The notes under the pieces: generated by a model | Seen by the model: the letters and a program-made list of their open reading frames with translations, nothing else | Told to the model about the DNA's origin: nothing | The model's database searches: none | Made by a program: the position numbers and the translations under genes | In this document: one piece after another, positions 41,611 to 49,235 of the stretch | How the letters are laid out: each line of letters begins with the position of its first letter | Position numbering within the stretch: position 1 is the first letter of the stretch | Assembly: GCF_004339245.1 (NCBI RefSeq) | Contig: NZ_SMGG01000004.1 | Location: 62,001-126,000 of the forward strand | Direction: 5' to 3' | Length of the DNA: 64,000 nucleotides | Origin: Seleniivibrio woodruffii | GTDB taxonomy: Bacteria; Chrysiogenota; Deferribacteres; Deferribacterales; Geovibrionaceae

Positions 41611-42009
41611 ATGAAATTTTCCCGTGAAGAAAAGAAAAATCCGGAAATAAATGTTACGCCGCTCATAGATATCGTATTCATACTGCTGATATTTTTGATG
41701 GTGTCCACTTCCTTTAACTTCACAAACTCCATAGACGTAAATCTCCCCGCCGCAAAAGGGGACGAAAAACCGCTTGTGGAGAATATCCGCATAGTTATGA
41801 CGAAGGAAGGGCTTATAACTGTTAACGATCAGACCGTCCAGATTGCCGAAGTTGAGGGCATTCTCGGAGAGTTCAAAAAGACCGCTCCCGCCGCAACTGT
41901 TATCATTGAGGCGGACAAAGAGGTTGCCCACGGTCAGGTTGTGACCGTTATGGATGCCAGCCGCAAAGCGGGATATGAGAAGTTTGCAATCGCTGTTGAA
42001 GAGGAGTAG
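41611..42009 (+). CDS. exbD: ExbD/TolR-type biopolymer transport protein
   Basis: The 132-residue protein has a short cytoplasmic start, the diagnostic 'EINVTPLIDIVFILLIFLMVSTSF' with the proton-carrying aspartate, and a periplasmic domain ending 'VTVMDASRKAGYEKFAIAVEEE'. Its ATG directly follows the exbB stop, with GAGGA upstream. It should form the channel complex with the preceding gene product and drive the TonB-like protein that follows. Confidence 0.94.
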   Translation: MKFSREEKKNPEINVTPLIDIVFILLIFLMVSTSFNFTNSIDVNLPAAKGDEKPLVENIRIVMTKEGLITVNDQTVQIAEVEGILGEFKKTAPAATVIIEADKEVAHGQVVTVMDASRKAGYEKFAIAVEEE

Positions 42010-42012
42010 CAT

Positions 42013-42750
42013 TTGAGGCTGACATTTTTCCTCGTTCTGTCCCTTTGTCTGCACATTCTTATTCTTATGAATGTCCGTGGGCTGACATTTGACAGAACAG
42101 AGAAGCCGAAAAGCAACATAATTGAAGTCGAGATAGTGCCACCCCAGCCGAAACCGGAAGAGGAGATCCTGCCGGAAATTCCTGAAACCGCTAACGACAA
42201 GGGGGCGGCGGAGATGGGCGACATGCAGGCGGGCAACGTTATACCTGCGCCCTCAATTGCGATTCCTGACATAAAGATACCCAAGATGACAGGGACGGAT
42301 CTGGCAAAAATAGCCATGCCGAAGCTGGATCTTGAAACTGCAGTATCATCGGGCAATTCAACCGCTGATACCACCCTGCGCAGTGAGCTTGAATCTGAGG
42401 CGGACAAATATCACCGCTCGGAAAAAAAGGCCGCAGGTTCCGATTCCTCCGGCAAAACACTGGGCAGTGAGGATGCTAACGACTTTTTCAGAATAAAGAA
42501 TCTGGGCGGAAACAGGAAACTGACATATATCCCCGAAAAGCCCGTTTTCTCTTTGTCTTCAAATACTAACGTACGTGTCAGCTTTAAGGTGGACAGAGAG
42601 GGCAACACCTATTCCATCCTCCTTTTAAACAGAACTGATTCCAACATCGAAAGGCTAGCCATTGACTTTGTCAGGAAATTGAAGTTTAATGCCGTACTGA
42701 ACGCAGATTCGGAATCTGCAGAAATAACTTTATATTTCAGAGTGAGATAG
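42013..42750 (+). CDS. TonB-like energy transducer
   Basis: The 245-residue protein starts with TTG at 42013, 3 bp after exbD. It has one N-terminal membrane helix ('FFLVLSLCLHILILM', with the histidine typical of TonB), a proline-rich stretch ('VPPQPKPEEEILPEIPE') and a C-terminal TonB fold ('NVRVSFKVDREGNTYSILLLNRTDSNIERLAIDFVRKLKFN'). It probably couples the proton channel to outer-membrane receptors; a TolA-like role is also possible. No receptor gene is nearby. Its stop overlaps the start of the next gene (TAGTG). Confidence 0.85.
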   Translation: MRLTFFLVLSLCLHILILMNVRGLTFDRTEKPKSNIIEVEIVPPQPKPEEEILPEIPETANDKGAAEMGDMQAGNVIPAPSIAIPDIKIPKMTGTDLAKIAMPKLDLETAVSSGNSTADTTLRSELESEADKYHRSEKKAAGSDSSGKTLGSEDANDFFRIKNLGGNRKLTYIPEKPVFSLSSNTNVRVSFKVDREGNTYSILLLNRTDSNIERLAIDFVRKLKFNAVLNADSESAEITLYFRVR

Positions 42751-43883
42751 TGGAAACAAGCCTGCAAACATACGTTGAGGAACTGGTCAGACAGAAGGGC
42801 AAGATAACCTTTGCCGAGTTTATGGACATCGCCCTTTACAAAGAGGGGATGGGATATTATCAGAAAGAGAACCCCTTCGGACAGCAGGGCAGTTTCTACA
42901 CGTCCGTCAACGCATCCGAATCCTTCGGCCGCACACTGGCAAAATCATTCGTTTACATGATAAAGACCCTCGGACTTGAAAATGCCTTCTGCGAGATGGG
43001 CGCCGGAAGCGGTATGCTGGCTAACGATATCCTCAACTATCTGAAAGCAGAGGAAAAGGAAATATATTCCGCACTCTCTTATACCATAATAGAGAAGAGC
43101 GGATACCTTATAAACAGACAGAAAGAGCTTATCGAAAAAGAGCACGCCGGAAAGGTCGTCTGGAAAACATTTGAAGAGCTGAAAGGCTTTTCGGGAGTTT
43201 TTTACAGTAACGAACTGGTGGACGCTTTCCCCGTTCACAGGGTCATCCGGATGAACGACGAGCTGAGAGAGCTTTATGTTAAGGAGACGGACGGAAAACT
43301 CCGTTTCTGGCCGGATGATTTTTCGACTCCCAAGTTACAGGAGTATCTGGACAACATCAATCTGCGTGTCGTTGAGACCCAGATAGTGGATATAAACCTC
43401 GATCTGGTGGGCTGGGTTCAGGCTCTGGCCGACAAGCTGGACAAGGCTGTTGTGGTCACCATCGACTACGGCTTCGAAGCTCCCATGCTTTACCAGTCAT
43501 ACAGACGTGACGGAACAGTCACCTGTTACTACCGCCACACACAGAACAACGATTTCTTCGAGAGAATAGGCTATCAGGACATAACGGCCTTTGTGGACTT
43601 TACTTCCCTGTCGCTGTACGGTTCGCAGAAAGGGCTTGAGCCTCTGGCTTTCATGCCGCAGTGGCTTTATCTGGTTCAGTCGGGCATTCTGGAAGAGATA
43701 TCCGCATGCAAAACCGACCTTCAGAAACAGTCTGTAAAGGCTCTGATAATGCCTGAGGGCGGCTTTGGAACTAACTTTCAGGTGTTCATTCAGGGAAAAG
43801 GGGTCAGCATCGACCCTGACTTCAGATATACCAAATCCGCAAGGGATGTGCTGGACGAGATGGGGAAAGTTTTTTCCTCCTGA
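42750..43883 (+). CDS. SAM-dependent methyltransferase, MidA/NDUFAF7 (DUF185) family
   Basis: The 377-residue product starts with GTG at 42750. Family features are 'ITFAEFMDIALYKEGMGYYQKENPFGQQGSFYTS', the SAM site 'FCEMGAGSGMLANDILNYL', 'VFYSNELVDAFPVHRV' and 'VVTIDYGFEA'. In mitochondria NDUFAF7 methylates an arginine of the complex I subunit NDUFS2; the bacterial target is unknown. Coupling to the TonB gene looks like simple operon packing. The length is normal for the family. Confidence 0.88.
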   Translation: METSLQTYVEELVRQKGKITFAEFMDIALYKEGMGYYQKENPFGQQGSFYTSVNASESFGRTLAKSFVYMIKTLGLENAFCEMGAGSGMLANDILNYLKAEEKEIYSALSYTIIEKSGYLINRQKELIEKEHAGKVVWKTFEELKGFSGVFYSNELVDAFPVHRVIRMNDELRELYVKETDGKLRFWPDDFSTPKLQEYLDNINLRVVETQIVDINLDLVGWVQALADKLDKAVVVTIDYGFEAPMLYQSYRRDGTVTCYYRHTQNNDFFERIGYQDITAFVDFTSLSLYGSQKGLEPLAFMPQWLYLVQSGILEEISACKTDLQKQSVKALIMPEGGFGTNFQVFIQGKGVSIDPDFRYTKSARDVLDEMGKVFSS

Positions 43884-43938
43884 TATTGGCACGGGATATG
43901 CTTGTTAGTCCTCAGAACAAAGTTTACAGGGGGCTAAC

Positions 43939-44370
43939 ATGATAATCTCAGGAAAATATTACCCGACACAGGATCTTACAAACACCAATACAAAGACTTC
44001 CTCAACTTCGAATGTTGACAGCCTTTCTGCGCTGAAAACTTTCTTCGGCGAGAGCGAAGACTCCAAACCCACAGGCTTTGCAGACACTGTTGATCTTTCA
44101 GCAAAGGCTCTTGCCGTGCTTGAGGACTATGTTAAATCATCCGGCACAACAGAGAGCGATTCGCTGCTCAGCTATATCAAAGGCACAGCCCGTGAGAAAT
44201 ATCTCGGAACATATGACAAAACTCCCATGGAAGACCTCTCCGGCGCACTCCAGTCTTTCAGCAACAGCGAGCTGAAAGAGGTTTATGAGAAGGTTAAAGA
44301 GGCCAACCAGCAGATGTCAGGCGGCTTCATTGCCACCGCATCCAGATACGGCGTTCAGTCTCTGCTTTAA
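43939..44370 (+). CDS. Unrecognised 143-residue protein
   Basis: I do not recognise this protein. The N-terminal 40 residues are rich in Ser, Thr and Asn and probably disordered ('NTNTKTSSTSNVDS'). A segment 'FADTVDLSAKALAVLEDYVKS' and a helical C-terminal part ('ELKEVYEKVKEANQQMSGGF') follow. The 'DTVDLSxKA' pattern occurs in flagellar and motility-associated small proteins, but this is weak. It has no signal peptide. A GGGGG site lies 8 bp upstream of the ATG. It lies 55 bp after the MidA gene. Confidence 0.6.
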   Translation: MIISGKYYPTQDLTNTNTKTSSTSNVDSLSALKTFFGESEDSKPTGFADTVDLSAKALAVLEDYVKSSGTTESDSLLSYIKGTAREKYLGTYDKTPMEDLSGALQSFSNSELKEVYEKVKEANQQMSGGFIATASRYGVQSLL

Positions 44371-44396
44371 GTATTTGCTTAGTGGCAGGCAACTTT

Positions 44397-44484
44397 GATG
44401 AGACTGCCACGCTGCGCTCGCAGTGACGCAAATTATTTGTCATCGCGAGGAGCGTTAGCGACGTGGCGATCTCATACCGTGTGC
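44397..44484. repeat. Dispersed palindromic intergenic repeat
   Basis: GATGAGACTGCCACG...CTCGCAGTGACG is followed after a short spacer by GTCATCGCGAGGAG and GACGTGGCGATCTCAT. The two halves are roughly inverted copies, so the whole can fold as a long hairpin. Modules are shared with 2450-2585 and 49008-49040. It separates two convergent genes. Confidence 0.7.
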
Positions 44485-44496
44485 TTATAGATAAGA

Positions 44497-45099
44497 CTAT
44501 AATTCAAAAAACTCAATAACATCATTAAATACAGACCTGACGGCATCGTCCGTCAGGTCGTTTAATATCGAGATGTTGAAATTGTCGGACTTCGCTGTCA
44601 TGAAATGGTTATTCACTGCAAATCCGGCAAAAGGCATATCCTCTTTATCCAGAAAATAATAGCTCAGCATCGCATGGTTGATGCATCCCAGTCTGTTGGG
44701 TACGACAACCACAGTCTCAAGTCCGCAATCCTTCGCTATATCAAAATTCATGTATTCATCGTTCAGCGGAACCATAAGACCGCCAGCACTCTCAACTATC
44801 AGCCAGTCGAACCCGCTGACAGCATTGATTTTTTCCACTGTCTCCTCATACGGGAAATCCTCAAACGCCAGATAGGGCGCAGCGGGCAGTTTTGCAGTGG
44901 CAAGGGTTACTGCGTTTTCGGGTTTCAGACCGGACATATTTATCACAGTCTGCCTGTCGTCATCTTCGGGGAAGCCTGTCTGGACGGATTTGACATAGAA
45001 AACAGATTCACCCTTTTCCAGCAGATATTTGCAGAGCAGGCCGCAGTAGTGTGTTTTGCCTATTCCTGTGTCGGTTCCGGTTATGAACAGTTTTCTCAT
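44497..45099 (-). CDS. bioD: Dethiobiotin synthetase
   Basis: The 200-residue enzyme closes the ureido ring of dethiobiotin using CO2 and ATP. Its P loop 'FITGTDTGIGKTHYCGLL' is the BioD signature. 'YVKSVQTGF', 'APYLAFEDF' (PHxA-like region), 'LIVESAGGLMVPLND' and 'PNRLGCINHAMLS' fit the family. The ATG at 45099 shares bases with the bioA stop (TGATG), so the two genes are translationally coupled. It is the penultimate enzyme of biotin synthesis. Confidence 0.95.
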   Translation of the reverse strand: MRKLFITGTDTGIGKTHYCGLLCKYLLEKGESVFYVKSVQTGFPEDDDRQTVINMSGLKPENAVTLATAKLPAAPYLAFEDFPYEETVEKINAVSGFDWLIVESAGGLMVPLNDEYMNFDIAKDCGLETVVVVPNRLGCINHAMLSYYFLDKEDMPFAGFAVNNHFMTAKSDNFNISILNDLTDDAVRSVFNDVIEFFEL

Positions 45100-46424
45100 C
45101 AAAGCACCTCGTAAACAGATTCGTAAGCTATATCAACAAGTTTGATCATTTCATCCTCGGTTATGACATAAGGCGTCATAAAATAGATAACATCCCCCAG
45201 ATTTCGCAGATATGCACCCTTTTCTATGGCTTTGCGGAATATCTGAAAGCCGGTACGGCTCTTCCAGTCAAATTTTTCCTTCGTGGCTGCATCCTTCACC
45301 AGTTCTATTGCGGAGACGCACCCCAGATGGCGGATCTCGCCAACGTGGGGTCTGCCGCCGAATTTTTTATTAATGTATTCGTGCATAACGGGGAATTTTT
45401 TGGCGTTTGCTTCCACCACACTGTCTTCACGGAATATTTTCATCGTTTCAACCCCCGCCGCACATGCCAGAGGGTTTCCTGTGTAGCTGTGGCTGTGGAG
45501 GAAGGCTTTCAGGGTAGTGTAGTCGTCGTAGAAGGCATCGTATATGCCGTCGTGGGTCATCACCACGCTGAGGGGCAGATAGCCGGATGTGATACCCTTT
45601 GAGAGGCAGAGGAAATCGGGGCACACGCCCGCCTGTTCCAGAGCGAACATTGTTCCCGTTCTGCCGAACCCGCAGGCTATCTCATCGAATATGGTGTGTA
45701 TGTCGTAATGTTTCGCCGCCTGAACCAGTTTTTTCAGGTAGACGGGCGGGAACATTTTAAAACCGCCTGCGCACTGCAGAAGAGGTTCTATGAGCACAGC
45801 AGTAATATGCTCGTGGTTCTCAGCCATTGCCTTTTCCAAGTGGCAGAAGCATTCGGCATCGCAGGAGTTTCTCTCTTTGCCGAAGGGACAGCGATAGCAG
45901 TCGGGTCCCTGAACACGGATGTTTTCTATCATTATCTGTCCGAAAAGCTCTGTGTAGAGCTGTTCGCCGCAGACAGAGAGGGCACCGAGGGTTTCGCCGT
46001 GGTAGCCGCTGTCCAGATAGATGTAGCGGTTCTTTTTTGCGTTCTGCGTGTTGTATCTGTAGCCGTAGCTCAGCTTCATTGCAGATTCCACCGCCGCAGA
46101 GCCGATATCGGCAAAAAATACCTTCGTCAGTTCATCCGGTGTCAGCGCAACAAGCTCTTCGGCCAGTGTCTGCGCCGGAGAATGGGTTATCCCTGCGAAG
46201 ATAACATGCTCGATTTTGTCCATCTGATCGGTTATGGCCCTTTTGAGTCTGGGGTTGTTATGCCCGAAGAGGTTCACCCACCAGGATGAAACAGCATCGA
46301 TATATCCTTTGCCGTCAGCATCGTAGATATAAATACCCTCTCCCCGTTCGATTCTGATGATGGGGTAGGTCTCGTGGTCTTTCATCTGGGTGCAGGGATG
46401 CCATATCGGCGTGTTAACTTTCAT
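45099..46424 (-). CDS. bioA: Adenosylmethionine-8-amino-7-oxononanoate aminotransferase
   Basis: The 441-residue PLP enzyme makes 7,8-diaminopelargonic acid. 'WHPCTQMKDHETYPIIRIERGEG' is the diagnostic BioA start. 'VSSWWVNLFGHNNPRL', 'GSAAVESAMKLSYGY', 'YHGETLGALSV' and 'IFDEIACGFGRTG' follow, and the PLP lysine is in 'LSKGITSGYLPLSV'. It diverges from bioF with a 51-bp gap that must hold both promoters. Together with bioD behind it and bioF, an esterase and bioC across, it covers the pathway apart from bioB. Confidence 0.97.
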   Translation of the reverse strand: MKVNTPIWHPCTQMKDHETYPIIRIERGEGIYIYDADGKGYIDAVSSWWVNLFGHNNPRLKRAITDQMDKIEHVIFAGITHSPAQTLAEELVALTPDELTKVFFADIGSAAVESAMKLSYGYRYNTQNAKKNRYIYLDSGYHGETLGALSVCGEQLYTELFGQIMIENIRVQGPDCYRCPFGKERNSCDAECFCHLEKAMAENHEHITAVLIEPLLQCAGGFKMFPPVYLKKLVQAAKHYDIHTIFDEIACGFGRTGTMFALEQAGVCPDFLCLSKGITSGYLPLSVVMTHDGIYDAFYDDYTTLKAFLHSHSYTGNPLACAAGVETMKIFREDSVVEANAKKFPVMHEYINKKFGGRPHVGEIRHLGCVSAIELVKDAATKEKFDWKSRTGFQIFRKAIEKGAYLRNLGDVIYFMTPYVITEDEMIKLVDIAYESVYEVL

Positions 46425-46441
46425 TATTCGTCCTTATACCA

Positions 46442-46469
46442 TTGACAGGGTCTGTGCCTCTGATATTAT
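46442..46469 (+). promoter_or_regulatory. Predicted bioF promoter (leaderless transcript)
   Basis: TTGACA at 46442-46447 and TATTAT at 46464-46469 are separated by 16 bp. The -10 ends only 6 bp before the bioF ATG, and there is no ribosome site between them, so transcription would start at or next to the start codon. Confidence 0.6.
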
Positions 46470-46475
46470 TTCCCC

Positions 46476-47660
46476 ATGAGGGATAAAATCAAGAAAAAAC
46501 TGAATGAATTGCGTGAGAACAGCCTTTTCAGGGTTATGCCTGAGATAAGCGAAGGTGCGGGCAAGTATATTTCCGTTGAGATAAACAAGGGCTTCGGCAA
46601 AACCGAGGTCAGAAAATATATCAACATGGCCTCCAACAACTATCTGGGGCTTTCGGAGATTCAGGAGATAAAAAGAGCGTCCGCCGATGCTGTTCTGGAG
46701 CTTGGAACAACAAGCGGGGCATCCAGAATCGTCACAGGGAACTATAACCTGTATGACGAGCTTGAGAGGGTCACAGCTGAGTTTAAGCAGACCGAGGCAT
46801 CTCTGGTGTTCAACAGTGGCTATGCGGCCAACGTGGCGGTTTTTTCCGCTCTGGCGGACAGAAACACAGCCGTGTTTTCGGACAAGCTGAACCACGCAAG
46901 CATCATAGACGGGATTCTCCTCAGCGGCGCAAAGCACATCCGCTACCGCCACAACGATATTGACGATCTGGCGGCACTGCTTGAAAAGCATAAAGACGAG
47001 AAAGATAAGATAATAGCCACCGACACGATTTTCAGCATGGACGGCGACGTGTGCCGTCTGCGGGCTATAGTGGAACTGGCAGAGGCCTACGGCGCAATGA
47101 CGATAGTCGACGAAGCCCATGCATCAGGAATTTTCGGACGGGGCAGGGGCTATGCCCACGAGGCGGGGCTTGAAAAGCGTGTGGATATCCACATGGGCAC
47201 GTTCAGCAAGGCGTTCGGTTCTTTCGGCGCATACGTTGCGGCAGACAGGGACATAATCGACTACCTGCGGAACAAAGGCCGCTCATTCATATATTCGACC
47301 TCGCTCCCCCCCGCTGTTGTTGCGGCGAATCTGGCGGCTTTGAAATACGTTAAAAATCACCACGACATAGGCTACAGACTTCTGGACGCTGCCGATGACA
47401 TCCGCAGGCAATTGCAGGTAATGGGGTTTGACACGGGGGACAGCGTTACCCAGATAATCCCCGTTATCCTCGGCACAAACGAAAGGGTGCTGATGGCCAA
47501 AGAGTTTCTTATGGAAAAGGGTATCTATGTGGGTGCGATACGTCCTCCCACCGTTCCTGTGAACACAGCCAGACTGCGCATGACCGTGCGGCTTGACGTG
47601 CTGGACGAGACGGAGAGGATTCTGGATGCGTTCAGGACTCTTAAGGCGGCAGGGATATGA
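46476..47660 (+). CDS. bioF: 8-amino-7-oxononanoate synthase
   Basis: The 394-residue PLP enzyme condenses pimeloyl-ACP (or -CoA) with alanine. It has 'NMASNNYLGLSEIQEIKRA', 'GTTSGASRIVTGNYNLYDELE', 'LVFNSGYAANVAVFSAL', 'DKLNHASIIDG', 'IVDEAHASGIFGRGRG' and the PLP lysine in 'HMGTFSKAFGSFGAYVA'. The start 'MRDKIKKKLNELRENSLFR' fits BioF. No ribosome site is seen before the ATG, and the predicted promoter implies a leaderless mRNA. It overlaps the following esterase gene by 4 bp. Confidence 0.96.
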   Translation: MRDKIKKKLNELRENSLFRVMPEISEGAGKYISVEINKGFGKTEVRKYINMASNNYLGLSEIQEIKRASADAVLELGTTSGASRIVTGNYNLYDELERVTAEFKQTEASLVFNSGYAANVAVFSALADRNTAVFSDKLNHASIIDGILLSGAKHIRYRHNDIDDLAALLEKHKDEKDKIIATDTIFSMDGDVCRLRAIVELAEAYGAMTIVDEAHASGIFGRGRGYAHEAGLEKRVDIHMGTFSKAFGSFGAYVAADRDIIDYLRNKGRSFIYSTSLPPAVVAANLAALKYVKNHHDIGYRLLDAADDIRRQLQVMGFDTGDSVTQIIPVILGTNERVLMAKEFLMEKGIYVGAIRPPTVPVNTARLRMTVRLDVLDETERILDAFRTLKAAGI

Positions 47661-48235
47661 GGGACGTTTTCGTTTCGGGCTGGTGCGGGTTTCCTGAGCT
47701 GTTCGGCAATTTTGCCGACAGGTTCGATTTTGTGGTTCCTTTCTGCGGGTATGATGAGCAGGATGTCGTAAAATTACTTGAAACATCGCAAGGTAAGAAT
47801 CTTGTATGCTGGTCAACGGGAGCCAACCTTGCTCTGAAAGCCAATAGACTCGAATTTGAAAATATTGTTCTGATCGCTCCGTTCATTCGTTTTACGGACT
47901 ATACCCCCGAAAGGGTGCTGAAACTGATGATAAAAAAATTCCGCACGGCTCCCCATGCGGTCATAAACGATTTCATAACAGCCTGCGGATGTTCTCTGCC
48001 TGCGGTGTTGTCGGAGTATGGAGGGGCTGGCGAAGGTCTGGAATATCTTCTGAACAGCGGCGATGGGATCCAGGATTCAATGCCTGCAATGACCATCCTC
48101 CACGGCACAGAGGACTCCATAGTAAATATTTCTGCGGGCAGGGAGATAGCGGTGCGTTTCGGCGCAAGGTTCGTTCCCGTGGAAGCTGCCGGGCATTTCG
48201 TTTCACCTGAGAAGATATCGGAATATCTGGTATGA
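47657..48235 (+). CDS. Pimeloyl-ACP methyl ester esterase (BioG/BioH-like)
   Basis: The 192-residue alpha/beta hydrolase has the nucleophile motif 'LVCWSTGANLAL' (W-S-T-G, serine near residue 53), an acid in 'LHGTEDSIVN' and the histidine in 'EAAGHFVSPEKI'. It is placed between bioF and bioC with ATGA overlaps on both sides. In biotin synthesis BioC methylates malonyl-ACP and an esterase such as BioH, BioG, BioJ or BioV frees pimeloyl-ACP. The short length and 'FVSGWCGFPELF' start favour BioG-like, but I am not certain which of these families it belongs to. Confidence 0.82.
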   Translation: MRDVFVSGWCGFPELFGNFADRFDFVVPFCGYDEQDVVKLLETSQGKNLVCWSTGANLALKANRLEFENIVLIAPFIRFTDYTPERVLKLMIKKFRTAPHAVINDFITACGCSLPAVLSEYGGAGEGLEYLLNSGDGIQDSMPAMTILHGTEDSIVNISAGREIAVRFGARFVPVEAAGHFVSPEKISEYLV

Positions 48236-48972
48236 AGATACACATCAAGCATGCATTCTGCAGTTCGTCCGGATCCTATGACTCATCCTGCGATATTCAG
48301 CGCATAGTTGCGGAACATCTGGCGGGTCTGACGGGTGAGGGGCACGAAAGCATTCTGGAGATAGGAACGGGCACAGGCATTTATACCAGACTGCTGAATA
48401 AGAAGTTCTGCGTGCCTGCTGTATGTGTGGACATCGCAGAAAATCTTCTTGCTAAGGCGGCATTGAGCTGTCCTGAAAACCTCTATATCTGCGGCGACGG
48501 CGAGTGCCTGCCCGTTCAAGGGGAGTACTCACTTGTCACAGGCTCATCGGCTCTGCAATGGTTTCAGAACCCGAAAGAGAGCATTCCCGCCATGCTGAAA
48601 CACCTGAAAAAGGGCGGCGAGTTCGCTTTCTCGGTTTTTGTTGAGGGAACTTTCATCGAAATGTCCATTCTTAACCAGATGACAGGCTTCGGCTCGGTCT
48701 ATTCACTGCCGAAAGAGGACGAGTTCTCGGCGATCTTCGAATCCTGCGGGGTGTCTGTTAACAGAAGTGTGAACGAATACGTTCTGCATTTTGAAAGCGT
48801 TTCCGAGTTTCTGAAAAAGCAGAAGGGCACAGGTGCAACCTTCAGCGGCAAAGACAAAATCACATCTAAAGCGTCATACAAAAAATTTCTTGAGCTCTAT
48901 CCTGAGCTGTTCGGCGAAGACGGAAAGATCCCCGTCACCTACCGTATTCTTTATATCACCGGAAAAAAGTAA
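48232..48972 (+). CDS. bioC: Malonyl-ACP O-methyltransferase
   Basis: The 246-residue SAM-dependent methyltransferase has the BioC pattern: a short 'FCSSSGSYDSSCDIQRIVAEHLAG' lead, motif I 'ILEIGTGTGIYTRLL', 'CVDIAENLLAKA' and 'LVTGSSALQWFQNPKESIPAML' (the QW segment is characteristic). 'GTGATFSGKDKIT' towards the end also occurs in BioC. It starts the pimelate branch by capping malonyl-ACP as a methyl ester. It is the last gene of the plus-strand biotin operon, overlapping the esterase gene by 4 bp. Confidence 0.93.
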   Translation: MKIHIKHAFCSSSGSYDSSCDIQRIVAEHLAGLTGEGHESILEIGTGTGIYTRLLNKKFCVPAVCVDIAENLLAKAALSCPENLYICGDGECLPVQGEYSLVTGSSALQWFQNPKESIPAMLKHLKKGGEFAFSVFVEGTFIEMSILNQMTGFGSVYSLPKEDEFSAIFESCGVSVNRSVNEYVLHFESVSEFLKKQKGTGATFSGKDKITSKASYKKFLELYPELFGEDGKIPVTYRILYITGKK

Positions 48973-49007
48973 GTTTATAGGGCAACTGTTTACGGCTAAC
49001 TCTGCAT

Positions 49008-49160
49008 GTCTTCGCGAGGAGCACTTAATGTGACGAAGCGAACTTCCACGCACAGATGCAGCGTAGGCATCATGTACCTGACTTGGAAGACTGCTTCACT
49101 CCGTTCACTAGCCGAAGGCTGTATGAGTCCACTTTAACTGATTGTCGAATAGAGTGACGT
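49008..49160. repeat. Composite dispersed repeat after bioC
   Basis: Modules seen here: 'CTTCGCGAGGAGCACTTAAT' related to 44442; 'TGGAAGACTGCTTCACT' at 49084-49100 as at 2429; and 49107-49154, an inverted copy of the module beside the CRISPR array at 21324-21372. No gene is visible. Confidence 0.7.
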
Positions 49161-49185
49161 TATTTTAGTCACTCCGCTGCGGCGC

Positions 49186-49214
49186 AAAAAAAAGGGGAGC
49201 CGAAGCTCCCCTTT
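49186..49214 (-). terminator. Terminator of the actP operon
   Basis: AAAGGGGAGC (49191-49200) pairs with GCTCCCCTTT (49205-49214) around loop CGAA. On the minus strand it is followed by eight T. It lies 21 bp after the actP stop. Confidence 0.92.
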
Positions 49215-49235
49215 CACGAAGGTTTTAGCAGCAGA

